Notes: generated by a model not told the origin, from the sequence alone. 64,000 bases of DNA from Simmondsia chinensis (GCA_018398585.1 JAGTTD010000010.1:2187501-2251500); one strand, 5' to 3'. Shown: positions 24,811-36,628, counted from the stretch's first letter. Made by a program: numbers and translations.

Positions 24811-25152
24811 TTTTTTGATAGCAAAAAACGCCATGCAGACTCCGGCATTATGCAAGAGCGGAACCGTACCCACAAAAGTGGCTACAGACAAGCATACAAT
24901 CAAGGACGAAAAGCAAAAAGACAAAACAACATACAAGCCCCTAAAACACGAGTACTAGGGCGAAGAACAACCAAACAGGACCAAGAACAGATCAAATAGT
25001 CCAAAACTGTGCAGACCCAAAACGAATACGTAGCTAAACAGATATACTCAACGCCATATATACTCCTGTAGAAGCTCAGACTTCAGCTGGGGCTTCTAGG
25101 TGAAGACTAACAACCTCCACATATTTTGCATATCCAAAGGACTCACCACTAT
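24811..25152 (-). mobile_element. Probable L1-type LINE 3' end (unit C only)
   Basis: About 340 bp starting with a T-run and TTTTTTGATAGC. It is absent from the same place in unit A (about 7330) and begins as a minus-oriented poly(A) retroposon would. A related-looking start occurs at 33281 and 63147. Target duplication not resolved. Confidence 0.45.
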
Positions 25153-26459
25153 ATTTTGGTAGTATAATAAATATATTAGTAAAAATATAAATTATTTGAA
25201 ATAATTTAAGCTTTTATAAATAGTTCATGCCATTAAGACACCAATTAGTAGAATTATGATGCTTAGAATTTCATACAACTCGATTCAAGATTGACCTAAA
25301 CCCAAGACGACCTGAAATTAAAATAACCCGAAAATAACTTGACCATGAACCAACCGCACCCCAGTATACGTAAAAATTGAAAGTTATAGTCTGATTAGGT
25401 TGTGCCCAACCTATCCCAACCCAAATTTATTTTAAACCCAAAATGACTTAAACATGAACGAATACAACCAAGACCGACCCAGATGACCCAATTCGCTACG
25501 CATGCTAATAACTCTTATATTGGAGCTGCGTATTTTATTTTTACCATTTTTCTAATTTTAACAAGTACTTCAAGTTTTGTCATATATTTTAGAGTTATTT
25601 ACTTTCGAATTCCCTGATGTTTTTGAAAATAATAAAAGGACCATGACCTTTTTGAATTAATAAAAAGAACATTTAAGTTTCTGTCATATTAATAATAAAG
25701 CCCCTCTGCAGCTTGATGACATCATTTTCGATCAACAGCTGACGCGGCAAAGACTTTTTTTATTAATATTACAGTAAAATAACTACAACATCCTTCAATA
25801 CTCTTACTGTTATGTTTTAAAAAATTCGAGATGCTGAAATATGTAGAAACTATATGTTTTTGCTTAATTTGTTTAAAAATATGGTTATTGAAGCATATTT
25901 GTTAAGGACCTCAGATGTGAGTTTATGCAGTAGAATCCCACATTGAAATTGTGAGAATAAAGAGATCAATTTATAAGTGTAGTAGATTACTCTATCTTTT
26001 ATCAATTGGCTTGAGTACGGAATCCGACTTGAACTTATATGTGGATTTCATATGTTCCAACTCTATGGACCGGCCCAAAAGGCCCGATAAAATTTAAAAG
26101 TATTTTTGTCATTTTCCTGTAGCATTAATAAATAAATAAAAAGTAGTCACTTCAACTCTTTTTACAAAAAATGACGTTATCACGATGAGGAGTGTACTTT
26201 TTATTAATATGACAAAATTAAGTGACATTTTTATTAATACGACAAAAACTTAGGTCATTTTTATTGATTAAGAAAGGCTATGATTCTTTTTATTAATTTT
26301 AAAAATATCAAAATAATAAAATATAAATAGCCCAATATTATAATCATTAGTCAGCCTCACCACGTGAAGGATGCATTAAATGTCTCAAATCTCATTGTTT
26401 TACTCTAATAATGTATTAAATCCTGATTTAGTATTCACCCTTCAATTTTATTTTATTTT

Positions 26460-26605
26460 TTTCATTTTTGATAAATAAAGAGCATTGCTCGAGGTTATAC
26501 CTACCGGCGTCCTAAACAAGGGGACCTGAAAGAGACTATAATACAATAGGATTAAAATAGCCATCCCCAAAATACCAAGAATCAAAAAAAAAAAAAAAAA
26601 AAGAT
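26460..26605. mobile_element. Small retroposon-like insertion with A-run
   Basis: GATAAATAAAGAGCATTGCTCG to a run of about 19 A (26586-26604), absent from the same position of A (near 8695). Small and without coding capacity; SINE or LINE fragment, class undecided. Confidence 0.35.
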
Positions 26606-27780
26606 AATTCAATTTTTTTATTTGAAACGTGCAAAAACGTTTTTATTAAAGACGGTAAAGAGGTTTAATATATCAATTTGAAATCTCAACGTATCTTATT
26701 ATATATATTAAAATATTAGAAAGAAAATTCTTTTTTCAATTTGGTAACGAGAGGTGGGGTTGCAACCATTGAGATTGATCCCGGGTAACTTCTCTTTTTT
26801 CTTTTTTAATTTTTTTAATATTGGTAATGTAATTAGTTCAACTTCCCTAGAGAGGGAGACCAATTAACATTTGTGAAAGGATGATGAGTTTTGAATAGAA
26901 GATCTCTTACATAGAGAGTGATGCAAATCGGTTTAAAAATTCGAACTATAGCCTCGAACCTGGATAATGCATGGCTGGAAGGATAAGTTTTCTCTAACAT
27001 GTTGATTCTACCCAACGATGTTTGATTGAGAGGGAGTGGCTAAAACTTATTGATTCTACGAATACCCAAACAATAACCTAAAAAGAAGCTATGTAATTTT
27101 ATTAAACTCCTTCAAAAAAAATTACAAATATCAACTCAAAGATATAAACTCATATAAGTAATTGAAACCCTATTTAATTAAAAGAATACTCCTACTGCTA
27201 TCTAACCCGGTTACAATTCTAACATTCTCAAGTTGTTTTTCTCCCATTTTCGTCTCAATTAGGTTATTTATGTACCTATTTGCATTAGCAAGTTCTTTTC
27301 TTTTTTTCTTTTTTTCTTTTTTTAACAATTATCTTATATAAAAAGTTGAAAGACAAATTACCGTACCGCCGCATTTAGCTAAGCACCCTTTTTTTTCTTT
27401 TAACCTATAAGCTACTACTCTAAATTTAACGAAAATTCAACGAGAAAAGAAATAACAAACATCGGTTTGACCAAAATTGCCTACATCCACGGGCTGCAGG
27501 GAGAATTTTATTGCTTTTAAAATGTTATACAAAGGTTTTTTTTTAATTTGCTCTATTCTCTTGAATCCTAGAACCGAGTTTATATGGGCGCACACATGAA
27601 ACCCTGAAATTTTTGCTAAAGTCACCAACATGGCCTTGAACCTCGACCGGCACCAAAATTCAATCCTCCAATCTATTGGAATTAGCCCATAATAGTATAA
27701 AACTAGACTCCAAATTAGAAGCCTAACCCCTACTCTATAAATAGTAAGTCATGAACAACTATATGCCACTAAGTTTTTCC

Positions 27781-28432
27781 ATGGAAAATACAAAGAAGCC
27801 ACAAAGGGAAGATGCTAAGGTGAAAGAGAAGCAGCCATGGCACTCTGAGGTGCTTGATCTAGTCTATTACCAAGGCTTTTAGCACCCCTTTAGGATCATT
27901 GCGGCCGTCACGACGATCGAGCGCCATTTTTGAGCCCATCTCGCTGATATAATCATAGCCAGCAATCTTAAAACCGGCACCACTTGGCTTAAATCCCTCT
28001 TCTTCTCTACCATCCACCGACATTGAAACCCTCCCACGGCCTCTCCCCTCCTCCTCCACCACCCCTATGACCTCGTCGTCTCTCTCAAGATTGCCCTTTG
28101 CAACCGGGACCCTAACTCGGATCTCACTCGCTATTGCCAGGTGGACCCACCTTATATTTTTGCGACCCACATGTCATATGAGTTGATGAAGGATAATAGG
28201 TCAAGATCTGGGTGTAAGATAGTGTATATAGCTTGAAACCCGATGGACACAGTGGTTTCAGAGTGGCACTTTGTAAAGGCCATTTACGAGTTGGAGAAAT
28301 TGAAGGTGATGGTTTCTGGTGAGGTGGCAGTACCAACATTCGAGAAATACTTCGAGAGGTTCTGCTAAGTGGTTATTCTGTTTGGGCTCTTTTTTTACCC
28401 CGTTTTGGTTACTGGGAGTAGTTCGCACAAAG
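27781..28432 (+). pseudogene. SOT4: sulfotransferase exon 1 pseudogene
   Basis: Head-to-head with the minus-strand units. The frame begins MENTKKPQRED with a TATA-like TATAAATA 40 bp upstream. It keeps TGTTWLKSLFFSTIHRH, THMSYE, KIVYIA, NPMDTVVSEWHF and YFERFC, in family order. At least six in-frame stops interrupt it, several at codons that are Trp, Gln or Arg in the relatives; the loop Pro is changed to Leu (SNLKTGTTW). A donor-like CAAAG|GTGTAG remains at 28432 but I found no exon 2 downstream. It belongs with SOT5 by sequence (PTFEKYFERFC, VVS). Confidence 0.85.
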
Positions 28433-28667
28433 GTGTAGATTTGATCTAGAATAGTCTTATATAGAAAATTTAAAGAGAGTTACATATGTGTGTACCTATA
28501 TGGGATCTGGTATGTTCTTTAATGATGTAGAGGGCGTAATGGGATAATAGGTGTACGGGAAAGTTCAACGGTCTTTTCTTTGAATTTTATTAATTGACAA
28601 CAAAATTACAAAGAGGAAAGATAAAATTCATTATATCTCATACTAAAGAATAGAAGAATCAATCTAA

Positions 28668-29963
28668 AAAAACTCTCTGACAATCTACCCCTCTCTGACA
28701 ACCCTCTCCCTCTTTCACAACCTTTCTCTTCAATTCCCCGCGAGGGGAAACGAGGCCGCCCCCCCCCCCCCCCCCCCCCCACCGCCGGTTGATTTTTCCG
28801 GCGGTATCTCCCTTCTTCAGGCCCGTCGTTGATGAGCTCTTCTGGTGGAATAGCCAGTCGTGCTTGGCGGTGGTAATTCGGTGGTTGTGGGGTGTGGGCT
28901 TGGGTGTTGGGTGATGGGTCGGGTATGGTGACTTGGGTGATGGGTCGTATCGTGTGATGTCTCTCGCTCGTGCTCACGCCGAGTCCTTTCGCCGTGGACC
29001 TTTCACCGCCGTGCCTCCCAGCTGCTTGACTCTCCTCCACTGAGTCCCTGCTTCATCGCCGCCCTCCTTCCCGCGCCGCCGGCTTTGCTTGGTGAGGTCT
29101 CGATTGTGTTCGTTCGTTGATGTCTGTAAGGTGAGAAAGGGTCTAATTCTTGAGTCCGCTCTCTTTGGGTTTCTCTCCGACCCGCTCGAGACCACATTTG
29201 TTTGGGGCTACCATTCTCCCCTCCATTGTGGTCCTCCTCAGGAGATGGTTTGCTGAGCTATAGGGTCAGATTCGGGTTCCATTTTGCTCCCTCGCCCCTT
29301 TCTAATGGTTGCCTCTTTGTTGTTGGTCGTGGTTGATAATGGGTTTTCGTGGTTTGGGGTCTGGGTTCTTGAATCCGGGTGGGTGCTATCTGGGCTTTTG
29401 GTCGTAGGCTTGGTGTTGCTCAGGTGTTTGGTCTTGGGGAGTGGGGCCTCTTTGGTTCGGTGTTGATGGTTGCGGGGTTTGTCTCTGCCGTCGAGGTCCC
29501 ATCCCCCTCGTTCCTTGCTCCTTGGGTCTCCATGTCCCCGCTTCTCTGTCTGATTATGCCTCCGGTCGCCCCCCTGCCACTGATCGCCTTATCTGCATCC
29601 GCGGCCTTGCGGGCTCTTCCCTATAAACGATCCTGTTAAAATGGATTGGACCGGGTTGTTGTCTCCGCTGGGTTTGATTGGTACCTTTTCTCCTTCCTTG
29701 TCTTGAGATTGTTTGCACTTTCGTGTTTTCGGGTTCCTTAGGGTGCTTTTTTGGCGTTTTGTTGGTGCTTTTGGTGGTTTGGGTGTGTTGTTGGTGTTTT
29801 TTGGGGGTGTTTTTGGCGTCTTGGTTTGGTGTGTTTGGGCATTTTTTGTGTTGTTAGGATCATTTGTTGCTTATAATTTCTTGATCAGATTGTAAATTGA
29901 ACCTTTTTTTTCCCTTTTAATAAAATCTCAAGATGAGCTAATTATCAAAAAAAAAAAAAAAAA
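28668..29963 (+). mobile_element. 1.3-kb poly(A) retroposon nested in the LTR copy
   Basis: Flanked by the perfect 16-bp duplication agaagaatcaatctaa (28652-28667 and 29964-29979) and ending in AATAAAATC plus an A-run. This is a LINE-style (target-primed) insertion. The body is much more GC-rich than its surroundings, with 22 consecutive C at 28759-28780, and contains no long plus-strand frame with a known motif. It could be an internally deleted L1 LINE (5' and 3' ends fused) or a retroposed transcript. The minus-strand frame at 28606-29040 is a by-product of the C-run. Confidence 0.75.
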
Positions 29964-30274
29964 AGAAGAATCAATCTAACAATTGAATTTTTTTTTTTTT
30001 GAAATCAATTCCCTTTCTAAACCTAGCCTAGACCCCTTTACATAGATGAGGGGTTACGATTCAAAATTCAAATTTAAAATTCAAATTAAATAAGAATTTA
30101 AAATCAATCAGATCACAATAAAATCATAAAAATCAGATCAAAACAAAAATGGAAAGAAATTTAAAATTAAGTTGGATTCAAATCCCGCAGATCTCGCCCT
30201 GAATCGAGCGTATAAGCTCAACCGCGTCCCCGTGCCGCCAAGACACTGCCAAACTTGTCGGGCGTCGTTCTTCT

Positions 30275-31153
30275 TTAACTTGGCTGCCAAGTAATGCGCC
30301 AATCACGAATGCGAACCTGCGTTTCTCGTCTAGCTTTGGCAGCCTCTTCACGCCTATTTTCGGCTTCAGTGCCTTGCTCATCATGACCTGTCAAGGAGTA
30401 ATTGGCAGCTGCATCATTCTCTCCCGTTGGAGAGAATTCGCCCTCGAATTCTCTAAGGGAACCCTCACCATGTAGAGTCCCCTTACTCCAGTCGCCAAGC
30501 TTATCGAGCTCTAATGAACATACCTGCCAGCCAACCTCCACACCCGCTAGTGACTTAGCCGCCAAGGTGTTGACGACATCATCACGATATTCCGGCCAAG
30601 TTCCGTCCTTCACTATTGGCGACGGTAAGTGCGCCAACCATTCTGGAAGAAATTCCTTCAATAGAGCCCCTGCCTTAACCCGCACCTATTTCTCATGATG
30701 GGTAGGATCATTGAATATGGGTTCATCAAATATGGGCGGGGAAGAGAGGTCTAGATGTGGCGCCTCATCAAGGATAGGTCCCCCACTGGAGACGCCTAAT
30801 TGTCTGGACGGCAACTCGGACTCCCCAACTTCGTCTTGAGCTTCCTCCACCACTTTGACGATTTTCTCTTCTTCAAACTCCGAAGTCTGAATCTGAAGGC
30901 GTGTTTCTCACCTTCGTTCTTCAACGTTGGTGTCGTAGGAAATGATAGCACCCGGTGTTAATGGGCATTGGGGGTGGGTTCCCAGCTCCAAGTCGGGATT
31001 TGCCCCCAGTTGAATCAAGCAACACTTGATTCGCTGAAATCTCTCTTCCTGGGCCTCTATTCCCCTTTCGGTTTGTTGATGTCAGTCACGGTCAAAAACA
31101 TCTCTGACGGCAGCATACCACGGTTGACCACGGACCACCTCAGAAAACGTTAT
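30275..31153 (-). pseudogene. gag-like leader region of the minus-strand LTR element
   Basis: Between the primer-binding site (31167-31154) and 30275 the minus strand encodes a broken acidic protein. The last piece is an open frame of 136 codons (30685-30275) containing LLKEFLPEWLAHL, EFEGEFSPTGENDAA and a charged EENRREEAAKARRE-like end. Its position right after a PBS fits the start of gag, but no CCHC knuckle or protease is seen. Family not identified. Confidence 0.45.
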
Positions 31154-31798
31154 GAGCTCTGATACCAACTGATGCAGCGGGCGTAATGGCATAATAGTGG
31201 CACGGGAAGGTTCAATGGCCTTCCCTTTAAATTTTATTAATTGATAACTAAATTACAAAGGGGAAAGATAGAATTTATTCTATCTCACACTAACGAATAG
31301 AAGAATCAAACTAACAATTAAAATTTTTTCTGAAATCAAGTCCCTTTCTAAACCTAACCTAGCCTAGAGGTTCAACGACGTACCTTGGTTGCCCATGGGC
31401 CCTCACAGAAAACGTTCTGAGCTCTAATACCAAATGATGCAGCGCGCGTAATGGGTTAATAGGTGTACGGGTGGGGTTACAATTAAAAACTCAAATTTAA
31501 AATTCAAATCAAATAAAAATTTAAAATCAATCAAATCACAATAAAATCTTATAAAATAATATCAAAAAAAAAAAAAAGAAATTAAAATTAAGTCGGACTC
31601 AAATCCCGCAAATCACCCCCTGAATCTCGCATATGAGCTCAGTCGCGTCCCGATGCCACCAAACCTTCGTGACACCAAGACGCTACCAAACGTGATGGGC
31701 ATCTTTCTTCTTTAGCTTGGCCGCCAACCAATGCGCCAATCATGGACGTGAACTTGCGTTTCTCATCTAACTTTGGCGTGCTCTTCACGCCTATTTTC

Positions 31799-32830
31799 TG
31801 TTGGAAAAATGATACAAGTTAAACATAAGTGTTATGGGAAAATAGTTTAACTGTGCCTATTTACTAACTGTTTACAGCTACTAGCTGTTTAGAGTCATTA
31901 AAATTGTGACCGTTGGGAATTAAATGACAATATAGCCTTTGAAATTTATTACATCCGTTTATAGCCGTTGGAATTCATTATAGCCGATGACTCAATACTT
32001 GTTACCGCTTATAGCCGCTGGAATTCACCCTGTTTTTTAATGCTTGTTACAGTTTTCTGCGCTATATATATGCCATTACCTATATCAACCAAATACATAC
32101 ATTCTCGGCCTCTCAGTCTCTCTCTCTCTCTCGGTTTTTTCTCTCTCATAAAAATTTGGGCAAAGTTCAAGGAACTCCTACCCGGTAATTAACGAGTGCA
32201 CATTAAGAGTCGGATCGCGTTAATCCTGGAGGACGGTCGCCGGTTATACTGTGTGCACCGGAGCAGCGGCAAATTCGTCTTTTAGGACAGTGGCATTTAC
32301 CACGGCGCGATATGATCGTTTTTTGTAAGATCGTTCTAATTACTCTCTCATTCGTTGCAATGCTTAAATATTTTAGCCATTTTTCTAACAATCTGAAAGA
32401 AGATTTTATATTCATCAATCATGACAATAAGACTTCCTACTCTCCATATTTCTCGGGTTGTTTGGCACGGCACGGTATCTTCATAATCCATTCAATTTCT
32501 CCACTTCTTGGTATTATTTGATTGCTGTGTTTAATCCATCTTACTGCATTTTTTACTAAATTACGTTGCCGCATATCTCACGAATTTTACAGATAATTTT
32601 ACTGCTATTACAGTTTAAATTTATAGCAAATAACTGAATTATTTTTCTGCAATTTTCATTATTTTTCAAACAGTATTTTCGTACTTTTTTCTGTATTTTC
32701 TGCAGTATTTTTTAGTATTTTTGCTGTATTTTCCACTGTATTTCTGCAGTATTTTTCCAATATTTTTTGCTGTATTTTTCGCCATGTATTTTCGTTGTAT
32801 TCTCGCTATGGTTGCACTATTACTCCAACA
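31799..32830 (+). repeat. 1.03-kb solo LTR
   Basis: TGTTGGAAAAATG...CTCCAACA: perfect 6-bp inverted ends and a 5-bp duplication TTTTC (31794-31798 and 32831-32835). TATATATA near 32064 is a plausible promoter box. It interrupts sequence also found at 30340-30400. A TTTTC/TATTTTTCTG-rich section lies at 32640-32820. Confidence 0.85.
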
Positions 32831-32835
32831 TTTTC

Positions 32836-33280
32836 GGCTTCAGCCCCCTACTCATCGTGACCGACCAAGGAGTAATTGGCGGCAGCATCAATTAAGGACA
32901 TAACCTCCTGACTGGTAAATTCGGAATCCAAAGATGCTACTCGGATTCAATTCCTCTAAAGGCATTTTCTTCCTCCGATCTTAAAAATAACGAGATTCGG
33001 ATTTTTTTTTTTCCAATTTTCGTTGTTGAATTCTTCGACAAACAAGATGCAAATCAAGCAATCCCTTCGTTGATTTTCGGTGCTGCTCAATTCCTTTTTC
33101 CTTCAATTTTACATCGAAGCCATATTATAGCCCACTGTATAATTAGAGTATATTATAATAGTGGGTGTCATGTTAATCTTAGGGACGGAGTGTCAAATAG
33201 TCTCGTTTGTATGGCTGTGGGTGAATAAACAAGGCAGTAGGGAACTAGACATGCTTCCATATCAGTTCAGTTTACTGACC
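32836..33280. other. Unassigned AT-rich sequence
   Basis: 32836-32900 continues the interrupted LTR-element leader. The rest shows no gene or repeat I can name. Confidence 0.4.
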
Positions 33281-33370
33281 TTTTTTTTTTTTTTTTTTTT
33301 GATAATTAGGGACACGATTGCATTACAATACGGCAACTTGTAAAAACGAGGCCTTGATCAACCGCTTATC
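33281..33370 (-). mobile_element. Probable L1-type 3' end fragment
   Basis: A T-run of 22 followed by GATAATTAGGGACACGATTGC, the form of a minus-oriented poly(A) retroposon end. Very short; no duplication found. Confidence 0.35.
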
Positions 33371-33460
33371 GAGGTATATCTGGTATAAACTAGCCAAATT
33401 TTAGCGAAAATTCCTCACATGGGGTATATCTGGGAATTAAAATTTCATATCTCAGGAACA

Positions 33461-33675
33461 TTTTTTTTTTTTTTTTTTTTTTTTTTGTCAACATGAAACC
33501 CGGTTATCCGGTAAACCGCGGGTCTATGCAGCTACCCACCAACCATATAGCACAGGCAAGTCAAGGTAAATCCTTAGGGAGAGGTTCATACGGAAAGTCG
33601 AACTCCTGACCTTTTGGCCAACAGTATTTTTTCTATCCCCTAACATGCCTCTACCACTAAGGCAACACCCAGGTG
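33461..33675 (-). mobile_element. tRNA-derived SINE
   Basis: Minus orientation: poly(T) at 33461-33486 is the A-tail. The head (33675 leftwards) contains a box-A-like TTAGTGGTAGAGG (33660-33648) and a box-B-like GAGTTCGACT (33605-33596), the internal Pol III promoter of tRNA genes. The A-B distance is longer than in a tRNA because of an A-rich insertion. About 215 bp in all. Target duplication not found. Confidence 0.7.
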
Positions 33676-33689
33676 GGTCTCACGTATCT

Positions 33690-34380
33690 TACTATATGTG
33701 TTAAAATTATAGGGTACTCCGGTAATAAATATTCAAACGTTTAGAGTACCTAAGAGATAATTTTTCTATGCTATATAGCTTTAATAATTAAATTAATTTT
33801 TCTATTACTTTTCATTTTTTTTAGTACTGCTAGTTATATTATCCTATAATAAAGATGTAAGATTGTTGGTGAAAAATATTTCTTTTATATCATGTCATAA
33901 AACATGGCAATGCGGAATCAAATTTTCCTTTACAACAAATGATGAAAAACCTCAATCAAATTTTAATTTTCTTTGAAAAATCTTCTTCGTAGAAAAACAG
34001 CTAATTCCAAAAATCTACTTTTTCCCCTTGTTTTTGTCGAATTTGGCCAGTGAGCTTATTCATCGTATGAGAGTTCGATATGAGGTGGAATTCGTAAGTA
34101 CGAGTTGGACTCAAGCTCTAGCGGCACGCCGGACTTGATATTTCTTAACCTAAGTGAGGTGGAGAGGTTTGAGGGCTCGTTGCTCTAGAGAGGGGGTCAT
34201 AATGGACGACGGGAGGATGAGGGCATGCGAGAGGTCTACCTTAGACTAGGTTTGCCTAGGGAGAAAGAGAATGGTTTCTCACGGGATGGAGGTGAGGTGA
34301 AGATGAAAGGTCCCCCGGGTGTTACTGCTTGCCTCACTCCTTTCTCATTCTTCTAGTATTTATAGATTCCTAGCTACTTG
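33690..34380. other. Sequence inversely related to the spacer of the 45.9-kb element
   Basis: 33795-34025 matches the reverse complement of roughly 46870-47100. Nothing coding is seen; 34030-34380 shows no recognisable feature. Confidence 0.5.
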
Positions 34381-34665
34381 CTTCTGGTCGCCGTTTTCAA
34401 GCTCGGACTTTCTAGGTTGCCACTTTCTAGCCTGTATCTTCTAGGTCACCACTTTCTAGCTTGGACTTTCTAGGCTGCTACTTTCTAGGTCGGGCTTTCT
34501 AGGTCGCCACTTTCTAGCCTGTATCTTCGAGGTTGCCACCTTCGAGCTCGAACTTTCTAGGCCACCACTTCCTAGCTTGGACTTTCTAGGTTGCCACTTT
34601 CTAGCTCAGACTTTCTAGGCCGCCACTTTCTGGCCTGTATCTTCTAGGTTGCCACTTTATGTAAT
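34381..34665 (+). repeat. 29-bp minisatellite
   Basis: About ten imperfect units of the form TCTAGGTYGCCACTTTCTAG plus nine bases. TCTAGG recurs at 34411, 34440, 34469 and 34498, exactly 29 bp apart. Confidence 0.88.
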
Positions 34666-34691
34666 CGTAAAACCTATTATCGAGTAAGGGG

Positions 34692-34940
34692 CTGTAATGG
34701 TAAAACCTATTACCAAGCAGGAGGTGGTTATAGCTAAGTCCCATTACCAAGTGGGGGGGTAATAATTGAGTCCCATTACCAAGCGGGGACAATAATAGTT
34801 GAGTCTCATTACCAACCAGAGGAGGTAATAGCTGAGTCCCATTACCAATTAGGGGGCTGTAATAGCTAAGTCCCATTACCAAACAGGGGGCGGTAATAAC
34901 TGAGTCCCATCACCAAGCAGGGGACAGTAATAGCTAAGTC
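34692..34940 (+). repeat. 33-34-bp minisatellite
   Basis: Seven to eight imperfect units built on GTAATAGCTRAGTCCCATTACCAA followed by a G-rich word of 8-10 bases, written here as its pattern only. It lies 30 bp after the 29-bp minisatellite. Confidence 0.85.
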
Positions 34941-35190
34941 TCGGTCGTGTCTGGGCTAGTAAATACCGGGCTAGTATTATAGACAATACCGAGGGCCGGT
35001 CAATGGAGGCCAGTCAACCATGGGTGGTCAACCTTGAACGGTCCACGCCAGGCTTTCGATAACTTTTTTCGGACTACAGGTATCTATGTGAGTAAATACT
35101 GGGCTAGTACTATAAGCATATAGAATACCATACTAATACTTTAAAATACCGAACTAGCATTATAAACACTCGAAAATAAGCAAACAGAGT

Positions 35191-36337
35191 CTATATATAC
35201 CTTTTTTTTTTCTCTCTCTCTAACGTATTATACTGATGTGTTAGAGCCTTATTATCGTCCACCGACCGGAAGTCGCCAGACAGAAGGTGGCCGGCGAAAC
35301 CAGCCGTGGATGAGGCGAGCGAAGGGAAGGGGTTCGGTAGAGGTGGGATGCCCAGATTAAGTGCCGGGGTCGATAATGACCTCCCAAGTGGTGGTGGGGT
35401 ACCGGAGATGGCGAAACCCACCGACCAAGGGGAAGGAACATCGGTGGTGGTGGTTCCGACAAAATGGGTGTCGGCCACCACCCTCGATGGGCTACCAGCC
35501 ACGGTGCTGCAGAGAGAGCCGCCGTGAGGGGGGCCGCCAGCCACCGTGGGGTCGGCGCTAGGAGGGGAGGAGGAGAGGGAGGTTAGGGCATTAGCGTAGG
35601 ATCCATTCGGATTAGTTGCCATTACTCAAGATAAATTTTGAAATCAGAAATAATGAGTGGAAAAGAGGGACTTACTAGGGATTTCAACACTTCACGCGTA
35701 TAAGAGAGAAAGAGAACCCGACAAATGACAAAGGAGAGCAGCGGAAGAGAGGAGAATCAGAGCCAGGGGAGGCGGCCGTAGTGTGGCCGTGCGGAGCAGA
35801 GATGATCGGGAGATCAGAGCCAGACGGACGTGCGGCGGCGCAAGAAGTGGGCGCCGAGCAGTGACGGTCGGGAGAGCAGCGGCCTTTCGTGCAGGAGAGA
35901 GGAGGGCGGGGCGCACAGACCTAGGGGAGGCTGGACGTGCGTCGGCGCGAGAGGCGGGCACCGTGGAGCGAGAGGGCTGAGGGGAATGTGCGTGTGGCGG
36001 CGCCCTGGAGGAGGGAGGTCTTAGGGTAGGGGCGTGGCAGCCGCCTGAGAGAGGAAGAGAGTTAGGGTTCTGAGAACCCAATTTTCACCACCACCCCCCC
36101 CCCCCCCGGCCCCCCCTTTTTATTTTTTTGAGAGAAGAGGGTATTATGGCTCTGATACCATGTGAAATATTATGTTTGAATGAATAAATGAGTACATAGG
36201 AGGCCTTAATATATAGGCAAATTATAATGACCAAAAGACTATAATGCCCCTCTAGATTACATAAGTCAAAGGACAAAAATGATAAAATATAAAACCCTAA
36301 AAATATTCTAGAATACTCTAGAATATAGTCTAATACA
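35191..36337 (-). mobile_element. Truncated LTR retrotransposon: LTR, primer site and gag start
   Basis: Minus strand. LTR 36337-36161 (177 bp, TGTATTAGAC...TTTCACA) is followed without gap by the primer-binding site TGGTATCAGAGCC (36160-36148), then a G-run (14 C on the plus strand at 36094-36107), a CT-rich leader, and an open frame at 35622-35191. That frame starts MATNPNGSYANALTSLSS and is rich in Pro, Ser and Gly; its position fits the start of gag. Only one LTR is present and the left end is lost. The related fragment at 61365-61772 has the same LTR, primer site and G-run order. Confidence 0.75.
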
Positions 36338-36395
36338 TCATTCATGTTATTTATCTTAAACGTGCAAAGTTTTTTATTCAAGATTTTAAATTATT

Positions 36396-36548
36396 GAGGG
36401 TCGCCAGGGAGCTCACCCGGTTTGGGGAGCAGGCGTGCTACGCTTAGATCCCGGGTTCGATTCTCATCTACGCCCTTCCCTTTCCCCCTCCCCAATAAGG
36501 CTAACCCTCATAGAGGGAAGTGCCACTATGATCCAAAAAAAAAAAAAA
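36396..36548 (+). mobile_element. tRNA-derived SINE, plus orientation
   Basis: About 150 bp with box B GGTTCGATTCT at 36454-36464 and an A-tail at 36535-36548. It interrupts a sequence that is continuous, in reverse, at 46600-46680. Imperfect target duplication: ttttaaattatt (36384-36395) and tttaaaatatta (36549-36560). It is unlike the SINE at 33461 in its body. Confidence 0.8.
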
Positions 36549-36626
36549 TTTAAAATATTACTAATTTTTCTAATTAATATATCGAATACAGCTGAGAAGT
36601 TACTGTCGTACATAACCCTAGCTGAC

Positions 36627-36628
<2 letters not shown>

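Larger units (their letters stand above)
21490..27720. repeat. Duplicated unit C of the tandem array
   Basis: The most divergent of the three units by eye. It has empty sites for the solo LTR (23855-23859), the A and B LINEs (24436-24475) and the A/B SINE (about 25800). It gained the full-length SINE at 21623 and an insertion at 24811-25152. The distal part (25.2-27.7 kb) parallels 7.3-9.8 kb of A; no gene recognised in it. It ends near 27720, just before the plus-strand SOT4. Confidence 0.85.
28525..31798 (-). repeat. Rearranged LTR retroelement remnants with two primer-binding sites
   Basis: Three copies of an LTR-like start, TGATG(C/T)AG..GCGTAATGG, at about 28525, 31169 and 31434. Next to the last two lie minus-strand primer-binding sites for initiator tRNA-Met: TGGTATCAGAGCTC at 31167-31154 and TGGTATTAGAGCTC at 31432-31419. 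The sequence at 30054-30370 is repeated at 31478-31798. The pieces look like overlapping or recombined copies of one minus-strand element; ends not resolved. Confidence 0.6.

Noticed and set aside
28606..29040. Minus-strand frame with a poly-Gly stretch
   Set aside because: It is a read-through of the 22-C run inside a retroposon with opposite orientation.
30402..30698. Plus-strand frame of 98 codons
   Set aside because: It is the antisense of the gag-like minus-strand frame.
35692..36081. Arg/Ala/Pro-rich minus-strand frame
   Set aside because: It lies in the GC-rich leader of the LTR element before the gag-like start; composition alone explains it.
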